This document shows, piece after piece, positions 34,101-42,772 of a stretch of DNA of 46,019 nt (positions are counted from its first letter, which is position 1; each line of letters starts with the position of its first letter). A program made the position numbers and the translations under genes. The notes under the pieces were generated by a model that did not search any database, had not been told where the DNA came from, and saw only the letters and a list, made by a program, of their open reading frames with translations. Where the stretch lies: positions 1 to 46,019 of IMG/VR virus record IMGVR_UViG_3300045952_000136. One strand, 5' to 3'. Source of the stretch: a virus.

Positions 34101-36407
34101 GACACCGAAGAGCATTTCATGGTCATCGTCGATTCCACGGAGGAATTTCAGGACATCATCCGCCGCTACACGGCGGTCCTCGCGAGCGCGAAGAGCGCCG
34201 CTGAGGTGGCCGCCGCCGCCGAGCAGGAGCGCATTGACGAGATCGAGCGCTTCAATCGCGAGGTCCGACCCGGGCTCATCGAAGAGCTGATGGGCGACCT
34301 CCCGAAGATCGCGCTGCTCCTGGATCTGCCGTCCCTCGCGCGGGAAGGCGAGGACACGAGCGAGACGCTGCAGCGGATGGTGGTCGCGCTGTCCGGGCTC
34401 GAGGATCAGATGGAGAACCTGGCCGCGCGCGCACGCGCCATGCGCGGCGACCTGCGCGTCACGGATCAACTGGCCGACGGCATCGGGCGCATCACCGAGT
34501 CGATGGACGCGCTCAATATCGTGCTGCAGACGACGGGCGATCCCGAAAAGATCCGCGAAGCCGCGGCCGAGATGGAGGCGCTGATTGACCAGCGGCTCGA
34601 ACTGGAACTGGCCGCCCTCGACACGCTGACGACGGCGCTCCGCGCCCAGGTCTCTAGCCTATCGAGCGGACTCGGCGCCCTGGCCCGCGCGGCCCCGGTG
34701 CTGCGGAGACTCGGCGTGGACGCGGGCGACATCACAGGGCGCCTCGCCGGGCTCGTCGACTTCCTCGGCGGCGTGGGTGATATCGGTTCCTCCCTGATCG
34801 CGATGGGCGGACTGCTCGATGCCGTCGCCTCCTCCATGCAGGGCGCGGACGCGGCCACCATCCTTGCGCTCTCAGATCAACTCGCGGGCGCGCTCGGCTC
34901 TGTCCTGGAGGATGCCGCCACAATCGGCGAGCCCGTCCAGCAGATGGAGGCGCTGCAGGCGGTGCTCGGCGGTGTCGTCACGGGCTACGAGTCGGGCGTG
35001 ACGGCACTGCGCGCCTACTACGACGCCGAGCGGCAAGAGGCCACGGACGCGCACGAGACCCGGGTCGCGGCGCTCGGCCTGGAGCTCGACGCAATCGAGG
35101 ACCAGCGCCGCGCGGCGGACGCGCTCCACCGCGAGCGCATTTCCGCGCTCAATCTGGAGCTGGACGCGGTCAACGATCAGGCGGCGGCCGTCTCGGCGCT
35201 GCTGGCCGACGCGCGCGCCTGGCGCGTCTCAGCCGAGGGGCTCCGCGACATCATCCTCGGTCTGCAGACGGGGCCCGAGTCGCCGCTCAACCCGGCCGAG
35301 CAACTCGGCCTCGTCCAGGAGCGATTCCGCACTGTGCTCGACCAGTTCTGGGCGCAACCGTCCGCCGACCTGGCGCGGACGGTCGGCGACGTCGGGACAG
35401 GCCTGATCGCGCAACTCGGGGAGGTGTACTCCCAGCCGTCGCCGGCCTATCAAGCGATTTTCGATGCGGCCCTAGCCGACATGGCCGCGGTGGCGGCCGC
35501 GGCCGAGCAATTCGCGGCGCCCGAGGCGGGCCTGGAGGCGACGCTCGCGGGGCTGGAGTCGCGCAGCGAGGCGATCCGCGCGGAGGTGGAGCGGCTCAAC
35601 ACCGAGCACGCTGTCGTGCTCGCCGGGCTCGACGCACGTAGCGACGCCGTGCGCGCCGCCGTGGACGCGCTCAACCGGGATCACGCCGCGACGCTGCAGG
35701 CCATTGACCGCAAGGAGCAGTCGTCGCTCGACGTGTTGATCGGCGGCTTCACGGCGGTCTGGAATCGCCTGGGCCTCCTCGATTCGCTCGGCTACATCTG
35801 GGGCGAGACCCACGCGACCGCCGAGGAACTCCGCGCGCTTGTCGGCGGCAGGACAATCGACCAATCCATTGCCGACCGCACCCGGGAGACCGCCGAGCGC
35901 CTGGAGACGCTGCACTCCTCGATTCACGAGTCCCTGCGCTCGCTCGTCGGCGACCGCATCGATGCCCTCCTGCAACAGGGCGGCCCGCAGGCGATCGCCA
36001 ATGCGCTCCAGGGGCCGCTCAGCAGCATCGCGGTGAACACCAGCAACACGGTAGCGAACCTCGCGCAGATCGCGCACCTGATCGCGTATCCCGGGGGGAC
36101 GGGGCCAATCGGACACCTCAAGTACGCGCAGAGCGGCGAATGGGAGGTGCCAGGCCAGCGCCCCTACATGCTCCACCGCGGCGAGATGGTGTTGCCGGCC
36201 CCGGTCGCGTCGTGGTTCCGCGAGCACGGTCCTGTGGCGACGGCGGGCTCAGGTGGCGCCGGCCCCACGATCACCTTCGCCCCAGGCTCGATCGTCGTGC
36301 AGGGGACAGGCGACGCGGACGCGACGGCGCGCAGCGTCGTGCGGGAATTCGAGCGGCTCATGCAGGACCGAGGCTGGATGCCCGCGGGACCACAGTCGAG
36401 GAGATAG
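31200..36407 (+). CDS. Tape measure protein
   Basis: 1735 residues, by far the longest gene and just after the chaperones. The start (VEIRVVASGADQAARVLQSV) and repeated helical coiled-coil stretches, Ala/Gly-rich hydrophobic segments (about 680-880) and a C-terminal globular end (PTITFAPGSIVVQGTGDADA) are typical. At about 0.15 nm per residue the tail would be roughly 260 nm (inference). It sets tail length and may help DNA cross the envelope. Confidence 0.9.
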   Translation: MASPSTVEIRVVASGADQAARVLQSVAQAGADVGRVTMSGSAQAASGLRAVSTEAGRAGPIMAALQTTVRGTGDAMGLAGVSTGAFGQALGMLTSPAGAVAAALGALGAAALAGVRAMSANADEVKRLMAVSGLSAGAADNLADTFQLLGKDSATLTNALFKMGAEVDAGGKALTNLGINVRDSGGALKSEGDLFLEVRDRISEMGSAGERSAALTALFGRAGRELADVMALSREEFRRVSEEAGGYSEWNETLQRQSVEYQRTLAALSLQFDALAQMIGRAVIPPLTDFLKSISETIALSKNPIDFTIRFIFPGGLGAGIVAALASVDQAVSRWMADMFKGTAIGDRYTKKLATPFEGLNDLLKSTTKSLDEFGRKPPVKPLSDEELANLKKAEESLDAFRAQLVALSVADPVARQLQSVREKVEELTKATPALAPQFAAIGAAMEAVIVHGANAATTLKELEASWKETTDTMAPAAERATLAIGAFEARLATTGDLGQAYRRTLGDVTFGLSETGQGLADITDVQNQAKGSGQELIAVWDDLGSATTETGQAALEFWRQMQQASVSAQALGEDFNLSGARIAALQTQFRALVDASQGELTPELQRVGAELRVALADQSLYASIESGFLSITDTFTKMADGLIQGTLDIGDAFADLGRNLLVNFVQIVLHEVFDPILKGAARFVSDLVGMLMGRQTTGAVAGLVGSIAGAFGGAGAAGAGGGWVESSTGLLTLAGEAGGAGAGGGGGTLGVLGSVGSGLASAYSFVAEMAGLKSLTALAAEGVKTLGASLGLLTPAATSAATATGALAGEAGFLAAEIGATGTGASVGAGTGAALGSAVGAGVILAPYLGAFALALGSMFATQERRFINRQRFIQSEGFTNETVAGLAGLEAGQRSLGEASIQTQISVLGQAAREVERRMSDITSYFAEFGENTEAVLAAQQDGHANAAYLRDFIAQMERLGLRINDTEEHFMVIVDSTEEFQDIIRRYTAVLASAKSAAEVAAAAEQERIDEIERFNREVRPGLIEELMGDLPKIALLLDLPSLAREGEDTSETLQRMVVALSGLEDQMENLAARARAMRGDLRVTDQLADGIGRITESMDALNIVLQTTGDPEKIREAAAEMEALIDQRLELELAALDTLTTALRAQVSSLSSGLGALARAAPVLRRLGVDAGDITGRLAGLVDFLGGVGDIGSSLIAMGGLLDAVASSMQGADAATILALSDQLAGALGSVLEDAATIGEPVQQMEALQAVLGGVVTGYESGVTALRAYYDAERQEATDAHETRVAALGLELDAIEDQRRAADALHRERISALNLELDAVNDQAAAVSALLADARAWRVSAEGLRDIILGLQTGPESPLNPAEQLGLVQERFRTVLDQFWAQPSADLARTVGDVGTGLIAQLGEVYSQPSPAYQAIFDAALADMAAVAAAAEQFAAPEAGLEATLAGLESRSEAIRAEVERLNTEHAVVLAGLDARSDAVRAAVDALNRDHAATLQAIDRKEQSSLDVLIGGFTAVWNRLGLLDSLGYIWGETHATAEELRALVGGRTIDQSIADRTRETAERLETLHSSIHESLRSLVGDRIDALLQQGGPQAIANALQGPLSSIAVNTSNTVANLAQIAHLIAYPGGTGPIGHLKYAQSGEWEVPGQRPYMLHRGEMVLPAPVASWFREHGPVATAGSGGAGPTITFAPGSIVVQGTGDADATARSVVREFERLMQDRGWMPAGPQSRR

Positions 36408-36412
36408 CCATA

Positions 36413-36637
36413 ATGCGACCCAGAGTGACGATCATTGTTGAGACCACCGTCGGCCTCGACACGAGGGTACTGCTCGATGGTAAGGAGGTGCCTGGTGTGC
36501 GTGACGTGATATTCCGACACGAGGCCGGCGACGTGCCGCGCATCACGCTGGAGTTGCTCCCGGAGACGGTGGAATTCGAGGGCGACTTCCCGGCCGAGAT
36601 CACCATGAGCGCGGCGCGAACGCAAGAGTCGGCGTAG
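36413..36637 (+). CDS. Hypothetical small beta-rich protein
   Basis: 74 residues from ATG 36413. Short strands (VTIIVETTVGLDTRVLLDGK; ITLELLPETVEFEGDFPA) suggest a small beta domain. It lies just after the tape measure gene. No family recognised. Confidence 0.6.
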   Translation: MRPRVTIIVETTVGLDTRVLLDGKEVPGVRDVIFRHEAGDVPRITLELLPETVEFEGDFPAEITMSAARTQESA

Positions 36638-36648
36638 ACGCTGGAGCT

Positions 36649-37449
36649 ATGTCATCCCACTACGTGTCCTACGCGAACCGCATCGAGTCGGCCACGCTGA
36701 CCGCCTCGTCGGCCGCGAGCGGCTACCCGGTGTCGAATCTCGCGCTCTACAATCGGGGCCTCCGCTGGCGCTCGACGGCGGCCACGGACTCGTGGGTGGT
36801 GGTGGATCTCGGCAGTGCAATCGCGTTCGATCGCTTCAATCTCATCGGCGCCAACTTCACGAGTTTCGTTCTCCAGCAGCATACGAGCGACTCGTGGGGC
36901 GCGCCGGCCTGGGCCTCGGGGACGCTGAGCACGGTCTACGACTTCGAGCGCCGACTGCGGCGTCGCTGGTACGAGTCGGCCGCCAACTTCACGCGCCAGT
37001 TCACGCGCGTCTTCATCCCGACGCAGACGCCGACCGATGGCGCCAGCTACTTCGAGGTGGAGTCGCTGTGGGCGGGAACCTTCGCCGCGCTCCCGCGCTC
37101 GCCCCGCCCGGACTACCGCGCGTCCGTCGTCGACCCGACCGTGCGCCACGAGGCCGATCTCGGCAAGTGGGCCGTCGAGTACGAGACGGGGGATAGCTTC
37201 GTCGTCCACCGCTGGAATCGGTTCGCCGAGAAAGACCCGATGAATCCCGGCCAGGGGGACGAGCTCGGCGCGTGGCTCGACGTGGACCGGCAGATCGTCG
37301 CAGCCGGCCGGCGCTTCTGCCACATCATCGAGATCTGGGGCGACGGCGCGGTCTATGTCGAGCGCCCGATCACGAAACCGGAGTGGCAAGACGTGGGGCT
37401 CGTGCAGGCCCGCGACGCCTGGGATCTGGAGGAGGTCGTGGCGGACTGA
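36649..37449 (+). CDS. Minor tail protein with discoidin-like domain
   Basis: 266 residues. The first 150 residues (ATLTASSAASGYPVSNLALY; WVVVDLGSAIAFDRFNLIGA) resemble a jelly-roll F5/8-type (discoidin) fold seen in distal tail proteins. The second half (ADLGKWAVEYETGDSFVVHR) is alpha/beta. Position after the tape measure fits a distal tail role. Confidence 0.65.
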   Translation: MSSHYVSYANRIESATLTASSAASGYPVSNLALYNRGLRWRSTAATDSWVVVDLGSAIAFDRFNLIGANFTSFVLQQHTSDSWGAPAWASGTLSTVYDFERRLRRRWYESAANFTRQFTRVFIPTQTPTDGASYFEVESLWAGTFAALPRSPRPDYRASVVDPTVRHEADLGKWAVEYETGDSFVVHRWNRFAEKDPMNPGQGDELGAWLDVDRQIVAAGRRFCHIIEIWGDGAVYVERPITKPEWQDVGLVQARDAWDLEEVVAD

Positions 37450-38165
37450 TGGGCAAGGTCTCGGTCGCGCCCAAGCACAAATCGACGGCGGGACTCTCGC
37501 CGACCCCGGCGCTCCCGTACACGGCGTGGAACGAGGGGCACGGATTCGCGAATGGCCTGTTGGCGGCCGGATACTTCGTCGGCTACGACGACGCCGAGCC
37601 GGAGAACGTCTGCCTGCACAATGACGGCGGATTCCTGATCAACGCCCCCGGCCGCTATGCGCTCATCGCCAGCTCGTCGGCGATCGCCAACACGACTGCC
37701 GCCAGCTTCTTCTCGAAGTTCGCCACGATCCAGGGGACGGCGCTCTCGGCACTCAACATCGCCGGCTCCGTCCTCCGTGTCACCGCCAGCGGCCACATGG
37801 GCACCAAGGCGTCCTCGCCTGGCGTCGTGACGAATGCGGGGATTTTCCTCAACGGCTCCACGGACGTCATCCAGGGCGCTTCCGCGACGCTGCCCGGCGG
37901 GCTTGGCTTCGGCGCATGGCGCCTTGTCGGTGAGGCGACAGTCCGCTCGGTGGGGGCGAGTGGCGTCCTGGCGATTGGTGGCGAGATCGCGTATCCGGGC
38001 GCACTCTCAACGGCGATCCTGAGTGGGGCGACGGTGACGGTCGACCTCACGAGCAATATCAGCGTGTCCGCCGCGTGGCAATGGGGGACGGCCGACCCGG
38101 ACAACAGCGCGACCCTGACGCAACTGATCGTGGAGATCTTCCTCCCCGGAACGACGGTGAGTTAG
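37449..38165 (+). CDS. Putative tail/virion beta-rich protein
   Basis: 238 residues; ATG overlaps the previous stop. Strand-rich, with small residues (YALIASSSAIANTTAASFFS; TLPGGLGFGAWRLVGEATVR; TVDLTSNISVSAAWQW), typical of TNF-like/jelly-roll trimeric receptor-binding heads. The family is uncertain. Confidence 0.6.
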   Translation: MGKVSVAPKHKSTAGLSPTPALPYTAWNEGHGFANGLLAAGYFVGYDDAEPENVCLHNDGGFLINAPGRYALIASSSAIANTTAASFFSKFATIQGTALSALNIAGSVLRVTASGHMGTKASSPGVVTNAGIFLNGSTDVIQGASATLPGGLGFGAWRLVGEATVRSVGASGVLAIGGEIAYPGALSTAILSGATVTVDLTSNISVSAAWQWGTADPDNSATLTQLIVEIFLPGTTVS

Positions 38166-38179
38166 GAGGCGATGCGCTC

Positions 38180-38698
38180 ATGCTGACACCCGTACAAGCC
38201 GCGACGCTCAAAGCCGATATCAACGCGAACCCCATCCTCGCGGCGATGGCCAACAACCCGGACACGGCCACCGCGATCGCGGCGCAGTACAACCAGACCG
38301 CTTCGCCCGACTTCTGGGTCTGGCGCTCCCGCGTCACCAAGTCCGAGATGGTCAACGCCACCACGTCGGAGGGGACCGTGTTCGCGTGGACCGGCGCGGG
38401 CTTCATCACGCGCAGCCAGGGGGAGCGCGACGCCTTTCGCGAGCTGTTCTCAGCGAGCGACGACTCCGTGAATCCGTCGCTGCCTCAGGTGCGCCAGGCC
38501 TTCCTCGACATCTTCTCGGGGACTGGCGCCGCCGCGAGCAACCGCGCGCACCTCGCCGTCGTCAGTCGGCGCAAGGCGACGGCGGCCGAGAAGCTCTACG
38601 CGGTGAACGGCGCGGGCACGACGGGGAATCCCTCGACGATGGGATGGGAGGGGATGCTGACCTTCTCGGATGTGATGGACGCGCGGAGCTTGCCCTAA
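38180..38698 (+). CDS. Conserved phage tail-region protein (helical)
   Basis: 172 residues from ATG 38180 with AGGAGG ten bases upstream. LTPVQAATLKADINANPILA, then AIAAQYNQTASPDFWVWRSR, is a pattern recalled from phage tail clusters, as is the ending RKATAAEKLYAVNGAGTTGN, then TLTFSDVMDA-like residues. Function not established; probably a minor tail protein. Confidence 0.7.
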   Translation: MLTPVQAATLKADINANPILAAMANNPDTATAIAAQYNQTASPDFWVWRSRVTKSEMVNATTSEGTVFAWTGAGFITRSQGERDAFRELFSASDDSVNPSLPQVRQAFLDIFSGTGAAASNRAHLAVVSRRKATAAEKLYAVNGAGTTGNPSTMGWEGMLTFSDVMDARSLP

Positions 38699-39204
38699 TG
38701 GCCTCCGGGGACGTCACGCCAGTCTGGTCCGCGTCTGCGGCACTCACGCAGACAAATCTCGACGGGCTCGCCTCGTCGAGTACGCATGTCGCGGGCTGGG
38801 AGTCGGCGAGCCTCGACAACGCCGGCCTCCTCGACCGGCGCATCACGGCCGTCATTCAGGTCGAGTCCGCCGGCCTCAGCGCGGGCGAGATCAGGCTATA
38901 CCTCGTCGGCCAGCTCCACGACTCGGCGTGGCCCGACGTGTTCGACGGGACCGAGAGCGCGGAGACCGTGACGGACACCGAGATCCGGGATGCGATCTGT
39001 CGCCTCGGCGCCATCACGGCGACCGACACGACGGCGAGCCGTCTCTATTACCTCGACTGCCCCAGCGCGCGCAGCGTCTTCGGCGGGACGCTGCCGAAGC
39101 GCATGGTGGTCTTCATCACGCAGTCGACCGGAGCCGCGCTGGAGACCACCGGCGACCCGAATCAGGTGTACGAGCAGGGCTACAAAGAGAACGTGGCCCC
39201 CTAG
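38698..39204 (+). CDS. Conserved tail-region protein
   Basis: 168 residues; start overlaps the previous stop by one base. A beta-rich protein: AVIQVESAGLSAGEIRLYLV, then ASRLYYLDCPSARSVFGGTL, then RMVVFITQSTGAALE. It looks like a small virion surface or tail-tip subunit that usually accompanies the previous gene. Function unknown. Confidence 0.65.
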   Translation: MASGDVTPVWSASAALTQTNLDGLASSSTHVAGWESASLDNAGLLDRRITAVIQVESAGLSAGEIRLYLVGQLHDSAWPDVFDGTESAETVTDTEIRDAICRLGAITATDTTASRLYYLDCPSARSVFGGTLPKRMVVFITQSTGAALETTGDPNQVYEQGYKENVAP

Positions 39205-39206
39205 CC

Positions 39207-40799
39207 ATGTGGACCCGCCAGAAGCCGCCCGTCGGCGCCGCGCGCATCAACTGGAGCCACCCGACGACCAGGGGGCTGTTGCACGGCGTTGTCTTGGCGG
39301 AAGGCGCGGGAATGCCGTACGATGCCGTGCGCGCCGTCGCTGGAACGCTCAACGGTGGCGCGGTCTGGTCTGTCGGGAGCTTGGGGGCGCACATCGCCTG
39401 CGCGACGGCGGGCTATCTTCAATACGCCCATACCGCAGCGCACCTGGCAACGACCGCATGTACAGTCTTCGTGCGCGCAGCACTGCCGGCCGCGGGCGTC
39501 AGGCGGGGACTGTTCTGTAAATCAGGTCTTGATTTCGGCACCGGCGTACTCCTCGAAGTCGGTAACAATGTACACGGACCGAGTTTGAAAGTGAATGCGG
39601 CTGTAGAGGCAGAAACATCGGATAGCGATATGCGCGGGAGTGGCCCGCACTCTATCGTCGGAACGTACCAGGCCGGTGGGTCGTCCAATATCTACGTCGA
39701 TGGGCGACTCCGGGCGACCGCGACGGCGACAGCTACCTCAATCACGTCCACCGGGAATGACTTGTATTGGGGGTCGCTGCGACCCGACAGAACGGCGTTT
39801 GATCTCACGGGCGGGTTCATTGATGTCGCCTGGTATTTCGCGCGCGCACTCGGTGGCGACGAGATCGTAAACCTGCATCTGCGCCCTCTGGCCTTCCTCG
39901 TCCAGCCCCGGCGGCGGACGTACTCCATTCCGGGCGGGGGTGCCGCGGCGGCCCTCGACGGCACGAGCAGCCTTGCGCTCTCGGCCAGCGCGTCCCTCAC
40001 CACCGCCATCCCGCTCGCCGGCTCCTCGTCTCTGGCGCTCACCACCACCTCCAGCCTGACGACGGCCATCCCGCTGCAGGCGTCCGCCGTCCTGGCGCTC
40101 GCAACCTCCGGCGATCTCACGACGCAGATTCCGCTCGCGGCAACGTCGGCCCTGGCCCTCGCGGCCAGCGGCACGCTCACGACCGCAATCCTCGTGGAGG
40201 GCGCCTCCGCGCTGACCCTCTCCGCGACTGGCGCACTGACGACCGCGATTCCGCTCGCCGCGAGCGCCACCCTCGCGCTGTCGGCGGAAGCAGACCTCAC
40301 GGCGCCTGGCGCCTCGATGCAGGCCGAGGCCGCGCTCGCCCTCAGCGCCAGCGGCACGCTCACCACCGCGATTCCGCTGGGCGGCACCGGGGCGCTCGCG
40401 CTGGCGGCCACCGGCGCCCTGACGACAGCCATCCCGCTCGCCGGCGCCGCGGCCCTCGCCCTGACGGCCACGGGCGATCTGACCGCCATGACCGGCATCG
40501 CCGGCAGCGCCACGCTCGCCCTGACCGCCACCGGAGCGCTGACGACGGGGATCATCCTGGCCGGCTCGTCGGCGCTCACGCTGACTGCGACCGGCGGACT
40601 CCTGACCGGGATTCCGCTGGCGGGACTGTCGACGCTGCAACTGCTGACCGCGGCCGACCTCGCGCCCCTGACCTTCCTTCCGGTCGCGAAGGAAAACCAA
40701 CTCGCGATGCTGATTGCGCGCCACGAGGTGCGAATGTGGGCCGCCGAGCATGACCTCGACCTAGACGACAACCTCCACCGGGTGGAGTTGCTCTCCTGA
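39207..40799 (+). CDS. Tail fibre/adhesin with LamG-like domain and 20-residue repeats
   Basis: 530 residues. Residues 1-235 look like a concanavalin/LamG-type domain (CTVFVRAALPAAGVRRGLFC; IVGTYQAGGSSNIYVDGRLR; GGFIDVAWYFARALGGDEI). Residues about 256-485 are roughly twelve repeats close to L-x-L-x-A-x-G-x-LTTAIPLAG-x-x-A. A short charged end (LIARHEVRMWAAEHDLDLDD) follows. LamG domains bind sugars, and the repeats could form a stalk or beta-solenoid. Likely host-binding. Confidence 0.8.
   Translation: MWTRQKPPVGAARINWSHPTTRGLLHGVVLAEGAGMPYDAVRAVAGTLNGGAVWSVGSLGAHIACATAGYLQYAHTAAHLATTACTVFVRAALPAAGVRRGLFCKSGLDFGTGVLLEVGNNVHGPSLKVNAAVEAETSDSDMRGSGPHSIVGTYQAGGSSNIYVDGRLRATATATATSITSTGNDLYWGSLRPDRTAFDLTGGFIDVAWYFARALGGDEIVNLHLRPLAFLVQPRRRTYSIPGGGAAAALDGTSSLALSASASLTTAIPLAGSSSLALTTTSSLTTAIPLQASAVLALATSGDLTTQIPLAATSALALAASGTLTTAILVEGASALTLSATGALTTAIPLAASATLALSAEADLTAPGASMQAEAALALSASGTLTTAIPLGGTGALALAATGALTTAIPLAGAAALALTATGDLTAMTGIAGSATLALTATGALTTGIILAGSSALTLTATGGLLTGIPLAGLSTLQLLTAADLAPLTFLPVAKENQLAMLIARHEVRMWAAEHDLDLDDNLHRVELLS
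39972..40665 (+). repeat. About twelve 60-bp (20-residue) repeats in the fibre gene
   Basis: Period 60 bp, one repeat per 20 residues, consensus LALxATGxLTTAIPLAGxSA. Conserved LTTAIPL cores alternate with variable turns. One unit (near 40290-40330, LTAPGASMQAEAA) is diverged. The repeats are degenerate at DNA level, so the array is old and kept by protein selection, unlike the nearly identical array at 8301-8564. Confidence 0.85.
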
Positions 40800-40824
40800 G
40801 CGAGAGCGAGAGGGGGGACGCGCC

Positions 40825-41235
40825 ATGTCGCAGATGAGCAATTACCTGGAGGTCGAATTGCGGAAGCACATCTTCCGCACGGGCTCGTTCGCGAAGCCCT
40901 CCGCACTCTACGTCTCGCTCCACACCGCGGACCCGACCGACGCGGCTTCCGGTGCGGAGGTGAGCGGCGGGAGCTACGCCCGTGTGCAGCGCGATCCGCT
41001 GGACGCGAATTGGAGCGCCGCCAGCGCGACGGACGGCATCACGAAAAACGTGTCGGCGATCACCTTCCCGGCGCCCACGGCGAACTGGGGAGTGGTCACC
41101 CACTTCGGGATCTGGGATGCGTCGTCGGCCGGGAACATGCTCGCCTACGGCGCCTTGACGACGCCGAAGACCATCAACAACGGCGACGCGGCGCCGAGCT
41201 TCGCGGCCGACGCGCTCGTGATCACCTTCGCGTAG
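40825..41235 (+). CDS. Phage tail fibre-like protein
   Basis: 136 residues; GAGAGGGGGG precedes the ATG. MSNYLEVELRKHIFRTGSFA, then PSALYVSLHTADPTDAASGA, then VTHFGIWDASSAGNMLAYGA, is a widespread small tail-fibre-associated pattern. Probably a virion subunit at the tail tip. Confidence 0.8.
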   Translation: MSQMSNYLEVELRKHIFRTGSFAKPSALYVSLHTADPTDAASGAEVSGGSYARVQRDPLDANWSAASATDGITKNVSAITFPAPTANWGVVTHFGIWDASSAGNMLAYGALTTPKTINNGDAAPSFAADALVITFA

Positions 41236-41241
41236 ACGGCG

Positions 41242-41601
41242 ATGGCCTGGATCGGACCGCCCTGGCCTCTCGTCGCGGGGAGAACTGCGCCGGTCCGCTG
41301 GCGCCTGTCCGCGGACGGGACGCCGATTGCCCTTGCGGGCCTGACCCTCACGCTCTACATGTCCGACCGCAACGGGACCGTGGTGGTCACGGCCACCGTG
41401 GCGAACGGCAAGCTCGTCGTGGTCGACGATGGCACCGAGCCGCTGCGCGGGATCGTGGACTTCTATCCCGTCGCGGAGGATTTCACCGTCGCGGGCTCGC
41501 CCTACCGGCTGCGCTATCGCCTCGTCGACGGCACCGGAAAGATCGATCACTACCCCGATTCGCGCGACGCGCCGCAGCTCGTCGTGGGCGCGGAGACATA
41601 G
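41242..41601 (+). CDS. Tail/baseplate beta-sandwich protein (BppU N-terminus-like)
   Basis: 119 residues. GRTAPVRWRLSADGTPIALA, then GLTLTLYMSDRNGTVVV, then GIVDFYPVAEDFTVAGSPYR, then LRYRLVDGTGKIDHYPDS, resembles the BppU/IgI-3-like beta-sandwich used as an adaptor in tail tips. Likely structural. Confidence 0.7.
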   Translation: MAWIGPPWPLVAGRTAPVRWRLSADGTPIALAGLTLTLYMSDRNGTVVVTATVANGKLVVVDDGTEPLRGIVDFYPVAEDFTVAGSPYRLRYRLVDGTGKIDHYPDSRDAPQLVVGAET

Positions 41602-41607
41602 CGGACG

Positions 41608-41772
41608 ATGGCATCGACACCGATTCTCATCGCGACCTACGACACGGGGCGCCTCCGCGTCGTCGTCCTGGCCGACGACACCGGCCGCGTGGAAGTCGTG
41701 CGCGTGGACGGCGCTGGCGCGGCCGAGGTGCGCGTGGAGCAGATCGTGGCGCCGGATCTGGTGGAGGCGTAG
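41608..41772 (+). CDS. Small beta-rich tail-region protein
   Basis: 54 residues read directly from ATG 41608 to TAG 41770-41772. It is made of short strands (TPILIATYDTGRLRVVVLAD, DTGRVEVVRVDG). The ATG sits 6 bases after the previous stop and the next start follows 2 bases after its own stop, so it fits the operon tightly. No family recognised. Confidence 0.6.
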   Translation: MASTPILIATYDTGRLRVVVLADDTGRVEVVRVDGAGAAEVRVEQIVAPDLVEA

Positions 41773-41774
41773 CC

Positions 41775-42050
41775 GTGGCCGTCGTCCAGGTGGCGTCCCT
41801 CGACAACCAGCAGATCGCCGTGGCGCTCGTCATCAACGACGGCACGGGCAACGTCGAGGGCATCCGCGTCCGCAACGCCACCGACTACGGCGTGCGCGTG
41901 ACGGTCGCTGACGGCACGAACGGGCCCGAGCAGCGCGACACCGGAGAGCGGACCGACACGCCGCGCGAACAGATCTATGGCCGTTCGCTCCGGCCCCGCA
42001 CAGCGCTCGGCTTCTCGGTCACCGTCCAGCCGGTCCCGAGGGTCGGCTAA
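41775..42050 (+). CDS. Small beta-rich tail-region protein
   Basis: 91 residues from GTG 41775. VVQVASLDNQQIAVALVIND, then IRVRNATDYGVRVTVADGTN, and an end RPRTALGFSVTVQPVPRV suggest a small beta-sandwich. Position in the tail-tip group suggests a structural role; no family recognised. Confidence 0.6.
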   Translation: MAVVQVASLDNQQIAVALVINDGTGNVEGIRVRNATDYGVRVTVADGTNGPEQRDTGERTDTPREQIYGRSLRPRTALGFSVTVQPVPRVG

Positions 42051-42748
42051 TGCCCGTGGCCCCCGTCTCGTCCGACGGCGGCGGGACGATCGCGAACGAC
42101 ACGCAGTCCACGATCAAGAACCCGCCGAGCATCGTCGCGGGGAACCTCATCATCACCGTCGTGACCGTCGACCAGAACACCGGCTCCGCGTTCACCGGCT
42201 GGCCGACCGGCTTCGTCGAAATCTACGCCGTCGACAACGGCACCTCGATTCGCCAGGAGTGCCGCTACAAGGTGGCGGACGGCACCGAGCCTGCGACGTG
42301 GGTCATGGGCCACGCCAACAACATGTCCTCGCACCGGACGGTCCAGATCAGCGGCCAGCACGCGAGTACAGCGCCAGCGGGGGCCACGAATACCGGGAGC
42401 GGCAACCCGAGCCCCGATCCGCCGAGCCTCAACCCGGCCGCGTGGGACGTGGAAGAGACAGGCTGGCTGGCGATTTCGGGATCGGACAACGGCAATGTGG
42501 CGCTGACGGATGAAGACCCCGCCAACTACACCGTCGTCGGGGCGCAATCGAACGGCGCCAGCACGCAGAGCACGGTGACGTGCATGGCCTTCCGTCTGCT
42601 GTCGGCGGCGAGCGAAGATCCGGGCGTGTTCACCCTCGCGTCCAATCAGCCATGGATCGCGGCCACGGTCGCCATTCGCCCGGCGGCTGGCGGAGGCGGG
42701 GGGCCTACGCTCGTGACGCGCAATGCGCTCCTCGGAGTGGGTATCTGA
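42050..42748 (+). CDS. Putative tail/virion surface protein
   Basis: 232 residues; the start overlaps the previous stop by one base. The pattern IKNPPSIVAGNLIITVVTVD ... TGWPTGFVEI ... GTEPATWVMGHANNMSSHRT ... ATVAIRPAA is a jelly-roll-like sequence common in phage and bacterial surface proteins, with a Gly-rich linker and hydrophobic end. Likely receptor-binding or decoration. Confidence 0.7.
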   Translation: MPVAPVSSDGGGTIANDTQSTIKNPPSIVAGNLIITVVTVDQNTGSAFTGWPTGFVEIYAVDNGTSIRQECRYKVADGTEPATWVMGHANNMSSHRTVQISGQHASTAPAGATNTGSGNPSPDPPSLNPAAWDVEETGWLAISGSDNGNVALTDEDPANYTVVGAQSNGASTQSTVTCMAFRLLSAASEDPGVFTLASNQPWIAATVAIRPAAGGGGGPTLVTRNALLGVGI

Positions 42749-42772
42749 TCTCGGTATTGAGGGGGTGAGGAC

